In this document: positions 15,281 through 23,031 of the stretch, piece by piece
Layout of the letters: each line of letters starts with the position of its first letter
Numbering within the stretch: position 1 is the first letter of the stretch
Virus record (IMG/VR): IMGVR_UViG_3300022198_001925
Coordinates: 1-23,050 of that record
From: a virus
Length of the DNA: 23,050 bases
Direction: 5' to 3' (one strand)
The notes under the pieces: model-generated
Told to the model about the DNA's origin: nothing
The model's input: only the letters and a program-made list of their open reading frames with translations
Databases searched by the model: none
Made by a program: the position numbers and the translations under genes

Positions 15281-16048
15281 TCAGCTCTTGTCGCCAGACC
15301 AGTCAACGTAATCAACGTCAACAATGTTGGCGGCAGCAACGTTAGTGGTTACAAGCAGAACGGGATAAAGCGATGCGTCAGAAACAATGGAAGCGTCTCG
15401 GACGGTGTGCTTGAGTTCTCCGTTCAAGTAAAAACGAACAATACCTGCCTGAACACTGATTCCAAATCGGTACATGACATCGTTGGAACCGGCCGTTTCG
15501 CTGGAGTCAACACCGAATTCGGTGTCAAGCTCACCAGTAGTCGTACCAGCCAGACCAACTGCGTTCTTGCTACAGAACACTTGGAACTTGCCAGTAGTCG
15601 TGTTGGTATCAGCAAACCAACCAATGCGATCGTCGCCAGCGGCTGCAACTGCAATGGCGTTGGTCGAAATGATGTCCGAAGCACCAATCCCCTCACTGAA
15701 ACCAAAGAAGAAATTGGTATCAGCGATGTCGTTAAACGCAATGCGGATTTCCGCAGAGCAGTTGTAGACATCAGGGCGTTCAGCAAGGGTTGCAAAGTGC
15801 ATGATGCAGCCGTCGTTAATACCAGTGTCAGTGGTGTAACGCATCGTGCCACCTGCATAGCCACCAGCAACACTTACCGCAGGAGTGGTAGTGCTTCCAG
15901 AAAGCTGAACAAGAGTGAAGATGCTTGCGGCATCGCTTGCAGCAAAGTCTTCAAACTGACGGAAAGACTTCTTGGGATCGACAAGAGCGTCAAGCGAACG
16001 ACCGCCGCTGCCCTGTCCCCCGTCGTAAGTGGTCTTGATCTGTGCCAT
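15281..16048 (-). CDS. Capsid-adjacent lectin-like protein (candidate head decoration protein)
   Basis: 255 residues, start ATG 16048 with AGAAAGGA seven bases upstream, a strong site. After a short polar N-terminus (YDGGQGSGGRS) it looks like one concanavalin-type jelly roll: ADTNFFFGFSEG, RIGWFADT, YRFGISVQ, RFYLNGEL and a closing VDVDYVDW. This strand pattern matches phage proteins encoded beside the coat gene that coat the capsid or bind glycans, and resembles the C-terminal domain of the fibre-like gene at 19189-20625. Like the coat gene it lacks TTA, CTA and TCA codons, implying high expression. A strong terminator follows at once, so coat and this protein probably end one abundant transcript. 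Decoration versus head-fibre role is undecided. Confidence 0.7.
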   Translation of the reverse strand: MAQIKTTYDGGQGSGGRSLDALVDPKKSFRQFEDFAASDAASIFTLVQLSGSTTTPAVSVAGGYAGGTMRYTTDTGINDGCIMHFATLAERPDVYNCSAEIRIAFNDIADTNFFFGFSEGIGASDIISTNAIAVAAAGDDRIGWFADTNTTTGKFQVFCSKNAVGLAGTTTGELDTEFGVDSSETAGSNDVMYRFGISVQAGIVRFYLNGELKHTVRDASIVSDASLYPVLLVTTNVAAANIVDVDYVDWSGDKS

Positions 16049-16069
16049 CGTTTAGTCCTTTCTGCTGGC

Positions 16070-17125
16070 TCAGCCAGCGTCATCCGGGTCAGCGGTGGCA
16101 AGAACGAAGTTACGACGACGATCCGTGCAGTACAGGTTCATCGTGGTATCGACATGGGTCTGGAAGACCGTGTGCTGGTTCGACGCAGCCTTCGGGCCTT
16201 CCTCGCGCATGTACTCACCAGTGAGGAAACCAACACGGAGCGAGTTCCAGTTGATGCCGTAGATCGGATCTCCGGTACGGCCTTCAAGCTGCGGAACCCA
16301 AGTCACCGGAATCTGTCGGAACAGAAGCTTGCCGTCCTTGGAAGCGATGTCGTTGCCAAGGTTGTCGTTCTGGGCTTCAAGAACCTCTTCCAGCGGGCCG
16401 ATAACGTCATAGTTCGTGTAGAACGCATAACGATCGCCGGTGAAATAGGGGTTGCCCGGAACCGGGGGACGGAAGTTGGTGAAGGTAGCAGCCTTACGCC
16501 ACTTGCGAACAAGGTCGGTGCTGCTGACGGTGGTGTAGTTGGCCGACCAGTTCTGCCAATCCGGAACAGTTGCGACGGGCAGGCCCGCAGCACCACCGGC
16601 AAAACCGTTCGGGTCTCCACCCTCAAAGCCTTCCGAGCCAGCGGACGAACCGTACGAAATCCAGTACGGAACGCCATAGACACGCTTGGTGTCAGTGCTG
16701 GTGGCGGGCTTCGACCAGAAACGCTGCTCGATGTGCTTGGCAAGGTCAATCATCGCGTCGTTACGACGGATGCGAACCAGCTCAACAATCTGAGCAGCAC
16801 CAGTGTTCATCGCGATTTCGCGACGTTCAATGGCATAGTTAGTCGTAACGTGACGCCACGGCACGTTGGCCGTGGTCATAACGTCAGCGACATTCACGTT
16901 GTCAACCTCGTAGAGGCCAACGTCCTTGGCGGCACCGCTGGTGCCAGTCATGATGTTCCACTGAATCCCATGACCACTCTGGAACGTCACACGCTCCTTC
17001 TGGAGAAGCATCGGCATAGCGATGTACTCCTGAAGATCGTAAGACAGGTCGGTCCATCGGAGCTTGCCGAGGTCGCGCTGAGTCGTGGTAATGAGATCAG
17101 CAATGTCTTCAGCTTGAAGAGCCAT
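16070..17125 (-). CDS. Major capsid protein
   Basis: 351 residues, immediately after the scaffold gene. The N-terminus is helical (ADLITTTQRDLGKLRWTDLS), followed by a strand-rich stretch and helices such as IVELVRIRRNDAMIDLAKHI, then a domain with GDRYAFYTNYDVIGPLEEVL; this size and alternation fit HK97-fold coat proteins. Codon use is very even: there are no TTA, CTA or TCA codons, which leaves the opposite strand open in register for the whole gene and suits strong expression. The start follows an 11-base gap after the scaffold stop. The next gene is a capsid-adjacent lectin-like protein followed by a terminator. The coat subfamily cannot be fixed without a structure-based search. Confidence 0.85.
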   Translation of the reverse strand: MALQAEDIADLITTTQRDLGKLRWTDLSYDLQEYIAMPMLLQKERVTFQSGHGIQWNIMTGTSGAAKDVGLYEVDNVNVADVMTTANVPWRHVTTNYAIERREIAMNTGAAQIVELVRIRRNDAMIDLAKHIEQRFWSKPATSTDTKRVYGVPYWISYGSSAGSEGFEGGDPNGFAGGAAGLPVATVPDWQNWSANYTTVSSTDLVRKWRKAATFTNFRPPVPGNPYFTGDRYAFYTNYDVIGPLEEVLEAQNDNLGNDIASKDGKLLFRQIPVTWVPQLEGRTGDPIYGINWNSLRVGFLTGEYMREEGPKAASNQHTVFQTHVDTTMNLYCTDRRRNFVLATADPDDAG

Positions 17126-17136
17126 ATGTCTGATCC

Positions 17137-17949
17137 TTATTCAAAGCTATCAGTTGATCCGCCAAGACCCCGATCACGCATCAGGGCTGCCACGCTACGA
17201 GTGGCTTCGGCGACTTTGTTGTTGGGCTTGGAAACACGAGTGTTCGGCCTCGCAATACGAGAGTTATGTCGTTGTTCCACCTTGTTGGAAAACTCCTGTC
17301 TCGCATGTTCGGCCATCTGCTCTCCAAACACCAGATTAATTGCCTTTGCAAGCATCTGATCATCGGACGGAAGAGCGCGACCCTTGGCTTGATATCCAGC
17401 CTTCAGCGCTTCAACCTCATCGAGAACCATACGCCTGTTTTTGCCTTCCTTGGTGTTTGAATCAACCACGCCGGAGCCAAAGCGTTCCGGCTGGTTCAAT
17501 TTATCAAACATCAAGGAAGTTTTGCTACTTTCCGAAATTTTATTCATGGATAGCAGCTGGTCGCGAAGACCGGCAATTTCTTGGTCGTAATGTTGCTTCA
17601 TAGACCTGAATTGGGCAACAATTTCAGGATCGTAGAAGCTTTCATTTAGATCAATGTCAAAGCTCGACTCCTTTTCTGGAGCAGCAGGCTTTGAAACATT
17701 CATCGCATTGATCAAGCTTTCTGCAAGCTTTTGGTCGAAAACAAGCCGAGAAAAATCGTCAACATCAATGCCGTTTTCTTCAAGAAGGGCTTTTTGTTCT
17801 TCGCTAATTTCAGCTTTTTCATTGATCTCATTTGAAGACGATTCTTTTTCTTCCGTGGTGTTGGTTTCCGAACTGTCGTTTTCAACAGCCTCATACGGAT
17901 CGACTACTTCAAAGTCGGGTCCAGTGAATTCGTTTTCTTCTTCAGACAT
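17137..17949 (-). CDS. Head scaffolding protein
   Basis: 270 residues from ATG 17949, with GGAG seven bases upstream; a TTG one codon earlier is possible but less likely. Layout fits a scaffold: an acidic, Ser/Glu-rich N-terminus (EEENEF, ETNTTEEKESSSNE), a central helical coiled-coil-like region around FRSMKQHYDQEIAGLRDQLL, and a basic C-terminal part (KVEQRHNSRIARPNTR) like the capsid-binding tail of many scaffolds. It lies directly upstream of the major capsid gene, the usual place. Scaffolds guide coat assembly around the portal and then leave or are degraded; I see no protease motif here. Identification rests on composition and position. Confidence 0.8.
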   Translation of the reverse strand: MSEEENEFTGPDFEVVDPYEAVENDSSETNTTEEKESSSNEINEKAEISEEQKALLEENGIDVDDFSRLVFDQKLAESLINAMNVSKPAAPEKESSFDIDLNESFYDPEIVAQFRSMKQHYDQEIAGLRDQLLSMNKISESSKTSLMFDKLNQPERFGSGVVDSNTKEGKNRRMVLDEVEALKAGYQAKGRALPSDDQMLAKAINLVFGEQMAEHARQEFSNKVEQRHNSRIARPNTRVSKPNNKVAEATRSVAALMRDRGLGGSTDSFE

Positions 17950-18320
17950 CAACCATCTCCATATCCGCCGTTCTTGTCGTGCATTCCATTGGCACGCAGG
18001 AAATTGCGACGGTGGTTTCGATCTCGGAAGATGGCCTGTCCAGTCTTCCTGTCATATTCAGTCGGTACACCAATCTTCGCAGAAGCAGCTTCTGCCTTGG
18101 CCGCATCTGCTGGGTGAACGCCAGCGGCATCGCTTTTAATGGGCCAGCCAGAGGAAGCACCACGAGAAGCCTGCCGGTTGTGTTCAGCAGCAATGTCTCT
18201 TTCGTACCATTGCCCTTCAATACTCAAGCCCTTTTCGCCATACTTGAGCATTTCGGCTACAGACATAAACTTGCGAACTGTATGTCCGGTTTCTTTGTTG
18301 GTAAAGCAGTAATAAGGCAT
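17949..18320 (-). CDS. Small phage protein ahead of the scaffold (unknown function)
   Basis: 123 residues from ATG 18320, which overlaps the previous stop as TAATG; a start seven codons upstream is possible but less likely. The N-terminus (MPYYCFTNKETGHTVRKFMS) faintly resembles FmdB-type small regulators, but the zinc-binding cysteine pairs are missing. The C-terminus is basic then glycine-rich (RDRNHRRNFLRANG, ending GGYGDG), a pattern I associate with small proteins next to phage scaffold genes, though I cannot name a family. Its TGA at 17951-17949 overlaps the scaffold ATG. A role in head assembly is inferred from position. Confidence 0.7.
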   Translation of the reverse strand: MPYYCFTNKETGHTVRKFMSVAEMLKYGEKGLSIEGQWYERDIAAEHNRQASRGASSGWPIKSDAAGVHPADAAKAEAASAKIGVPTEYDRKTGQAIFRDRNHRRNFLRANGMHDKNGGYGDG

Positions 18321-18856
18321 TAGGGAAGTTCCCACCCCCATTGGGTGTTCAAAATGCCAAGGTCAGATCCGCCAACCTTGCCATCAAAATCAAGATCGGA
18401 CCGCTGGGCATCGGTGCCCCAATCCGCAAACAGCAAGCCCCGGTCTTCGCCGTCCACCTTGCCATCCTCGTTGATGTCGCCCACAGGATACAGTTGGATC
18501 GCCCAGTCAATAGGCACGACTTCAGTCTGAAGCGGCCCGACCGCAGTCTTCCACTCAGCGACAATCACCTTCTGCGACCACTCCCAGCAGACCTCCCCAT
18601 CCGTCACCACAGGCTTCTTGCCGTCAGGGATCTTCCACCGCATCTGGAATGTGTGGATTCGATTTGACGCCATCTTGTTCTCAGTGGTGATCTCGCCATC
18701 CATTTGCCACTCCCAGTCGGTGGTCTCAATGGTGTAGATCACATCGGTCTTCTTGGTGTCATTGTCGTCGTGAGCCTCCACGACCCAGATCCCGTCAAGG
18801 AAAAGCCGGGTGGCCTGCATGGCGGTGAGTGCTACTGCGCAGATCTGGACTTGCAT
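18320..18856 (-). CDS. Dockerin-like EF-hand-repeat protein, probable cargo (moron) gene
   Basis: 178 residues, start ATG 18856 preceded by a clear GGAG. The C-terminal ~50 residues hold two calcium-loop repeats: GDINEDGKVDGEDRGLLFADW and, about 20 residues later, DLDFDGKVGGSDLGILNTQW. Paired D-x-N/D-x-D-G-x-V loops each followed by a helix are the dockerin type I pattern, abundant in Planctomycetes secreted proteins. The first ~110 residues form a Trp-rich beta-like domain I do not recognise. The N-terminus (MQVQICAVALTAMQA) is only a weak secretion signal. Codon choice looks richer in G and C than in neighbouring genes, and the gene has its own leader, both suggesting acquisition. The role could be calcium-dependent adhesion or a virion attachment function; this is inference. 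Confidence 0.7.
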   Translation of the reverse strand: MQVQICAVALTAMQATRLFLDGIWVVEAHDDNDTKKTDVIYTIETTDWEWQMDGEITTENKMASNRIHTFQMRWKIPDGKKPVVTDGEVCWEWSQKVIVAEWKTAVGPLQTEVVPIDWAIQLYPVGDINEDGKVDGEDRGLLFADWGTDAQRSDLDFDGKVGGSDLGILNTQWGWELP

Positions 18857-18966
18857 TACGGATTCTCCACTATTTCTCGGACGAGAAAATAGGGTAATTC
18901 AAAGTCTGACTTTGAATCGCCCTTGTGACAAACCGTTACGCCGCGAGGCTGATGACCGACGCTTCA
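18857..18966 (-). promoter_or_regulatory. Structured 110-base non-coding leader with two inverted repeats
   Basis: This is the longest gene-free stretch in the window. Bases 18897-18917 form a perfect nine-base-pair inverted repeat around a three-base loop (arms attcaaagt / actttgaat). Bases 18870-18892 form a second one with a single bulged base (arms ctatttctcg / cgagaaaatag). On the minus strand the order is: stop of the 69-residue gene, first hairpin, a TATTTT tract, second hairpin, then GGAG nine bases before ATG 18856. The first hairpin is too A+T-rich for a convincing terminator. I cannot identify a clear -35/-10 pair. A local promoter or post-transcriptional element for the next gene is a reasonable inference. 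Confidence 0.35.
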
Positions 18967-19176
18967 TCACGCGGGCGGGGTGTAGTTCACCTGCTTCAAG
19001 GATGTAGCGGCAGCCGAGAGAGCGGTGGCTGAGGCGACAAGTGCGTCGATCATTGCGTCGTCAACAGCAGTTCGCTGCTGCACGGTGCTAAAGGTGGTCA
19101 ACAATTCGTTCAGGATGCCTTCGATGGTGGCGAGAGAAGTCGCTGCCTTGGCGTACTCGTAGGTTGTAGAAGCCAT
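18967..19176 (-). CDS. Small helical protein of unknown function
   Basis: 69 residues, almost entirely predicted helix, Ala/Thr/Leu rich, with a heptad-like hydrophobic spacing through TIEGILNELLTTF and MIDALVASATALSAA, ending in a short Pro-rich tail. No cysteine, signal peptide or membrane segment. It starts 12 bases after the stop of the fibre-like gene, behind an AGGA element. It could be a small oligomerising chaperone or connector, but I do not recognise it. It is the last gene before the 110-base leader of the dockerin-like gene. Confidence 0.65.
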   Translation of the reverse strand: MASTTYEYAKAATSLATIEGILNELLTTFSTVQQRTAVDDAMIDALVASATALSAAATSLKQVNYTPPA

Positions 19177-19188
19177 TAATCAAATGTC

Positions 19189-20625
19189 CTAAAGAGAAAC
19201 GTGGTCTGTTCGGTTAGCCACAAGGCTGCCGATCTTGTACTGACACGAAATCCAATCAATGTGGACGACGCACGTTCCTGCCGACGTTCCAACACCTCCA
19301 CCGACGTAAGGCGTCAGAATAGAGTCGAACGTCATCGTCGTCGTTGCAACGCTCGTCCCATTCACATACAACGTGATGTCCCAGTTCAGGTTAGTTGCGT
19401 TGTACTCGGCTTGGACACCGAAACGAAACCAAGTGTCAACGTACGAGGATGTTGGATACGAAGTTAGGTCAGCAGCGGTTGGTGAACCAGCAGCGCCAGT
19501 GTCTTTTACAAACCACCGAAGATATGTCTGCGACAAGTCAATCGTGAGTCCAACTTGGTCAAACCCAGAGTAACCGGCTCCCGGAGGTTGGTCGTTGACG
19601 TTGAGCGTGGCGACTTGATCGGCGAGGCCAAGGTTGATGGATCCAGAAGTTGCAAGAGAGTCAACAAAATAGCAACGTGCCTCCCACAAAATCTTGTCAC
19701 CGTCCGCTTCTTGCGGACCAGTCAAGACGCTCGGTCCCCAAAAAGTGTACCGATCGTTGTTGGCGTTCAGGAGAAACGACACTGCGCCTCGCGATCCAGC
19801 GATAGTGCTTTCCTCAGGACTGACGCCACTACCACCACTGTTCATCCACCATGTGGTGAAACTGAGTCGATCAGGCACCGCGTTAAGGAAGTCGTACCAA
19901 AGTTTGACTTGGTTGTTGGTGTACGTTGGCTGCGAGATGTAGTCGTTTGCACCAAGCGTCAAGTCGTTGTTAAACGACGAAAGGTTGATGCTGCTCAATG
20001 CCGTTGAGACAGCCTGATTGCTAGCGTTGCCAAGAAAAATCTTGTCTTGGTTAAGGTTTGGAACTGCGTTGGTACGGCCAGCACCACCGACCTTGATGAT
20101 GCCGCTCGGACCGCCACCGCTGTTGACGCGAGCAACCCATCCAATGTTTTGGATCAAGTTGCTCTCGCCGGTAGGAGGCGAGTCGGTAAAGGTTCCAGCG
20201 GTCCCGACGTAGACGTTGGAGCCGAGCGTGTAGGTTCCAGACGGAACATCTACACTCTCGACGCTGCCGAGCGTGGCGATATGCGTTTCGGCGTTGGGGT
20301 TAACGCTGGCGTCTCGGACCATGCCGAACGCAGGCATCTTTGAGGGGTCAGAACAGTCAGCAAGATCGACGGTCGGGGTCGATCCAGACACACCGTTGAT
20401 GTAAACAATGTCGCCAACGGTGAGCGTGACACCGCTAGCGTTCTTGGCCCGAAACGTCACAGCACCGTCTAGGTCGCCATGAATGTCAAGCCAACGAAAG
20501 TCTTCGTTGCCAATGACATAAGTGCGATCTGCATCTGGGTTGATGTCAATCCCAAAACTGCCGCCAAGTTCTCCGGCAACGATTTCGTCTGCTCGGACAA
20601 ATTTTGGGTAATGAACAATACCCAT
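19189..20625 (-). CDS. Fibre-like structural protein with C-terminal lectin-like jelly roll
   Basis: 478 residues. The N-terminal ~190 residues show the beta-rich fibre module common in phage appendages: a VTFRAKNASGVTLTVGDIVY core, then PAFGMVRD, then a stretch ending in NLNQDKIFLGNAS. A linker to about residue 260 leads to a C-terminal domain that looks like a concanavalin/LamG-type jelly roll, with WFRFGVQAEY, ITLYVNGT and a final VVHIDWISC strand. These strands resemble those of the capsid-adjacent protein at 15281-16048, suggesting shared descent. The likely role is a head or tail fibre that binds surface glycans. The start has only a weak AAGAAG-type site and may depend on coupling to the upstream peptide. 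Which virion part it decorates cannot be told from sequence. Confidence 0.72.
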   Translation of the reverse strand: MGIVHYPKFVRADEIVAGELGGSFGIDINPDADRTYVIGNEDFRWLDIHGDLDGAVTFRAKNASGVTLTVGDIVYINGVSGSTPTVDLADCSDPSKMPAFGMVRDASVNPNAETHIATLGSVESVDVPSGTYTLGSNVYVGTAGTFTDSPPTGESNLIQNIGWVARVNSGGGPSGIIKVGGAGRTNAVPNLNQDKIFLGNASNQAVSTALSSINLSSFNNDLTLGANDYISQPTYTNNQVKLWYDFLNAVPDRLSFTTWWMNSGGSGVSPEESTIAGSRGAVSFLLNANNDRYTFWGPSVLTGPQEADGDKILWEARCYFVDSLATSGSINLGLADQVATLNVNDQPPGAGYSGFDQVGLTIDLSQTYLRWFVKDTGAAGSPTAADLTSYPTSSYVDTWFRFGVQAEYNATNLNWDITLYVNGTSVATTTMTFDSILTPYVGGGVGTSAGTCVVHIDWISCQYKIGSLVANRTDHVSL

Positions 20626-20631
20626 TTTTAC

Positions 20632-20730
20632 TTACTTCTTCTTCTTAGGCATCGACTTCTTAGTCGATCCAGACTTGTTCATCATCATCGGCTTCTTCTT
20701 CTTCTTCATGGTCTTCTTGGATCCGCGCAT
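20632..20730 (-). CDS. Lysine-rich 32-residue peptide overprinted on the 3' end of the preceding gene
   Basis: A 33-codon frame opens at ATG 20730, preceded by AGAAAGG seven bases upstream, a good ribosome-binding site. It closes at TAA 20632, seven bases before the next gene's start. The product is almost half lysine (14 of 32): it begins MRGSKKTMKKKKKPMMM and ends KKSMPKKKK. Its first 70 bases or so lie inside the 200-residue gene in a different frame, so the same GAA/AAG run makes poly-Glu in one protein and poly-Lys in the other. Tiny lysine-rich proteins occur in many phage head clusters and may bind DNA or the capsid interior. A shorter start at ATG 20709 exists but lacks a good site. 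It could be spurious; the ribosome site and tidy stop favour a real gene. Confidence 0.55.
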   Translation of the reverse strand: MRGSKKTMKKKKKPMMMNKSGSTKKSMPKKKK

Positions 20731-21262
20731 TTCCGTACCTTTCTGCTCGCTTGGTGACGTATTCCATGAATTGCGACGAGCAATTCTTGTAATAGCCCTT
20801 TGACATTAGATGAGCGCTTGCCTTTTCCAGTTCAGACAAGCATTGAATAAACACCATAGCGTACTCTTCTTCTACAACAGGTTCCCAATTTGTTTGTTCT
20901 TCTTCTGGCTGGCCAGTGTCAATTTCACTTCCGGGAACAAACGGAATCAGAACAAGATCATCTCCAACAAGCTGCTTGTTCGATTCATCGCACCATGCCT
21001 CAATGTCGTCAAAATCCCAAGGCTGGTCAATAACAACAATTACAACGTCTGTTTCATACGGCCAGTCGTAAATGTACTGGTCAATCTTTTTCCTGCCGCC
21101 AAAATCAACCTTGACCTTGTTGTTCAGCCAAGCCAACTTTGCATATGGGCAAGGCGGGATTCCATTGAAATGCTTGGATGGCACACTGAGAACGTCAGTG
21201 ATCCATCGCTTGATCTCTTCGACGATGGCGATCTTCTTCTTCGTGTTGTAATAGTCGGTCAT
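20660..21262 (-). CDS. Conserved-looking phage protein with acidic C-terminal tail
   Basis: 200 residues, starting in an ATGA overlap with the portal stop, so translation is probably coupled. I do not recognise the family. The N-terminal half contains GIPPCPYAKLAW and a basic KVDFGGRKK patch, then alternating hydrophobic strand-like segments (DVVIVVIDQPWDF) that suggest a small alpha/beta fold. A helical segment follows, and the protein ends in a highly acidic tail of Glu and Asp (EEEEEADDDEQ). Such tails can mimic nucleic acid or hold basic partners, and a very basic peptide is encoded in another frame of the same DNA, but that link is speculation. Position between portal and fibre genes suggests a virion-assembly or accessory role. 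Confidence 0.75.
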   Translation of the reverse strand: MTDYYNTKKKIAIVEEIKRWITDVLSVPSKHFNGIPPCPYAKLAWLNNKVKVDFGGRKKIDQYIYDWPYETDVVIVVIDQPWDFDDIEAWCDESNKQLVGDDLVLIPFVPGSEIDTGQPEEEQTNWEPVVEEEYAMVFIQCLSELEKASAHLMSKGYYKNCSSQFMEYVTKRAERYGNARIQEDHEEEEEADDDEQVWID

Positions 21263-23031
21263 TCCATTCCTGTCATGTTAGACGGATTGGTTGCGGCGCC
21301 CATGAGCATCCGCACCATGTCATCGTCACGGCCTTGACGAGTTTGGCCGCTTCTTCCTTCTCGAATGTATCGGCGAGTCGTGACTGGAGATTGTCGCGGA
21401 CTTTCTCCGCCATTCATTTGCATTGCCATCTGCATGTCTTGGTCTGTCATCAAGCCAAGAATCTCGTCGATCTCGGGCGTGTTGCTGTACTTGCTGACGT
21501 AATGCAAGAACTTCTGCATGTCCGGCTTGATTCCGAACTGCGTCATCATCGGCGCCATCGGAATAATAACGCCCTGCATTAGCTCCATAATGCTCTGAAC
21601 ACGTTCCGCCGGGCTGCGGTCCTGCATCGAATACGGGGCAATGTCGATTTCGTATTCGATGAACTCGCCTTCTCGTGCTTCAGGAGCAAAGTCGGTGTTG
21701 ATCGTAATCCCGTTTTCAAAAGTCTTGGAGAACGGGTAGGTTCCAATCGGATCGTAATAGATGTACTTTCCGATCGTCTCAACGACCCTCTTGACGCTTT
21801 GCGTGGTTCGCTCTTGCAGATCAACGATCTTCATGGAGCTGGCCTGCTTCAGAAGTCGCTCTTGACCAAGAGTGTCGGCACCCTTCGACAAACCGCCAAG
21901 GGTGTCGAGGTTGCCGCCAAGGTACGAGAACAGATCCTTGATCTGAATAAGAAACGCAAGGCTGGCCTGATCGACTCCGCCAAATCGAGCTTCCCGAGTA
22001 GCCTCTGGACGATCGGATCGGATCGTGTCACCGTCATCAGAACGAACGATGCGTTCGCCATCCTCTTCGGCGCCGCCAGCAACGACCGTGATGGTCTTTT
22101 GCCGCTGAGCTTGACGAGCAAGCTTTCGGAAAACACTGTTGGACAGATCGTTCAAGTCCATCAGGTTTGCAATCGGAGACAAAGGCATCAGGTTGCCCGG
22201 AACGTCTCCATAAGACAGGATGTGATACGGACCCTCTTCTGGCCCAGACCAGTCCTTTTCGTCAACGATGTTGGTCGGATCAATGCCGCCATCGTCTTGC
22301 GACTGGAACGTAATGATCTTTCGTTCGTAAGGGATGTAAATGTCCCAGAACTCGGCAACACGATGAATGTCGTGGCCTTGGTAGCGATCCAAACCAATGG
22401 AAACGCTTCCAACACGCTGGTCGCCCTGCTCGTTCGTCACGCCAACAATGGTTTCTCGGATCTTGCGAGTCTTGTCGCCAAAAAGATCCGTGTCGATAAC
22501 GTAATCGTACGGAAGCTGGTAACGATTGCCGATGTATTGAGACTGATCCCACTTCTTTGCCGTCATATCGACAACGAAGTCATCAAGGTCAACAACATCG
22601 GCAAACACCTTGCCTGCATCGCGGTACTGACCGTAAAGCTCGGCGACTGTCTCATCACTCGGAGACAATCCGACCTTCATGATCCCAATGCTAAACAGTG
22701 CGTCAGTCACCCACTGAGAAAGAGAATCCTCAAAACGCATCTCTTTGAGTTGCTGGTTGAGAACAAGCTCAAGATCCAAAGCAAGCGGACGATTTTCCGA
22801 CTTCTTGGCCGTGACCACAACACGCGGCCTAGAAGCAGCAAGCTGACGCTTGTAGATGGACAACGCCATCTCAAGCAGGTTCACCGGCATCTTGAGCGTC
22901 GGGTTTTCGTCTGAGTAGTTTGCGCCTACATAGGTTCTGACGGCATCCAGACGCTTGCGTCGAAACGGCTCAAGCTTTCGTCGAGAGTATTCAATTGCGT
23001 CTGCAAGCTTTTCTTTGGTGAGTTTGGCCAT
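21259..23031 (-). CDS. Phage portal protein
   Basis: About 590 residues, the usual size for a portal, the dodecameric ring at the head vertex through which DNA is packaged and ejected. The N-terminal part is helical and charged. It is followed by a stretch typical of portals, in which a membrane- or DNA-contact region (FRKLARQAQRQKTITVVAGG) precedes a helical stem/crown segment rich in Q, E and R. The C-terminus is flexible and Met/Gln/Arg rich. Position at the start of the head cluster, ahead of scaffold and capsid, supports the call. Two starts are possible: ATG at 23037 (592 residues) has a purine-rich GGGA only three bases away, whereas ATG at 23031 has it about nine bases away and forms a TAATG junction, so I prefer 23031. 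Its stop overlaps the next start as ATGA. Portal subfamily not determined. Confidence 0.88.
   Translation of the reverse strand: MAKLTKEKLADAIEYSRRKLEPFRRKRLDAVRTYVGANYSDENPTLKMPVNLLEMALSIYKRQLAASRPRVVVTAKKSENRPLALDLELVLNQQLKEMRFEDSLSQWVTDALFSIGIMKVGLSPSDETVAELYGQYRDAGKVFADVVDLDDFVVDMTAKKWDQSQYIGNRYQLPYDYVIDTDLFGDKTRKIRETIVGVTNEQGDQRVGSVSIGLDRYQGHDIHRVAEFWDIYIPYERKIITFQSQDDGGIDPTNIVDEKDWSGPEEGPYHILSYGDVPGNLMPLSPIANLMDLNDLSNSVFRKLARQAQRQKTITVVAGGAEEDGERIVRSDDGDTIRSDRPEATREARFGGVDQASLAFLIQIKDLFSYLGGNLDTLGGLSKGADTLGQERLLKQASSMKIVDLQERTTQSVKRVVETIGKYIYYDPIGTYPFSKTFENGITINTDFAPEAREGEFIEYEIDIAPYSMQDRSPAERVQSIMELMQGVIIPMAPMMTQFGIKPDMQKFLHYVSKYSNTPEIDEILGLMTDQDMQMAMQMNGGESPRQSPVTTRRYIREGRSGQTRQGRDDDMVRMLMGAATNPSNMTGME

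Noticed and set aside
15267-15282. A 16-base palindrome at the stop of the lectin-like gene, considered as a second terminator
   Set aside because: It is A+T-rich with a two-base loop and no T tract of its own; the stronger hairpin follows at once.
15278-17359. A 693-codon open frame on the plus strand
   Set aside because: It lies codon-for-codon opposite the coat and lectin-like genes and stays open mainly because these genes avoid TTA, CTA and TCA. The translation is low in sense (Val/Arg/Asn-rich, no domains) and no ribosome site was noted.
17949-18320. Zinc-ribbon FmdB-type regulator
   Set aside because: The N-terminus only faintly resembles the family and the required cysteine pairs are absent.
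21799-22914. A 371-codon open frame on the plus strand
   Set aside because: It is in exact antisense register with the portal gene and is explained by the same codon bias.
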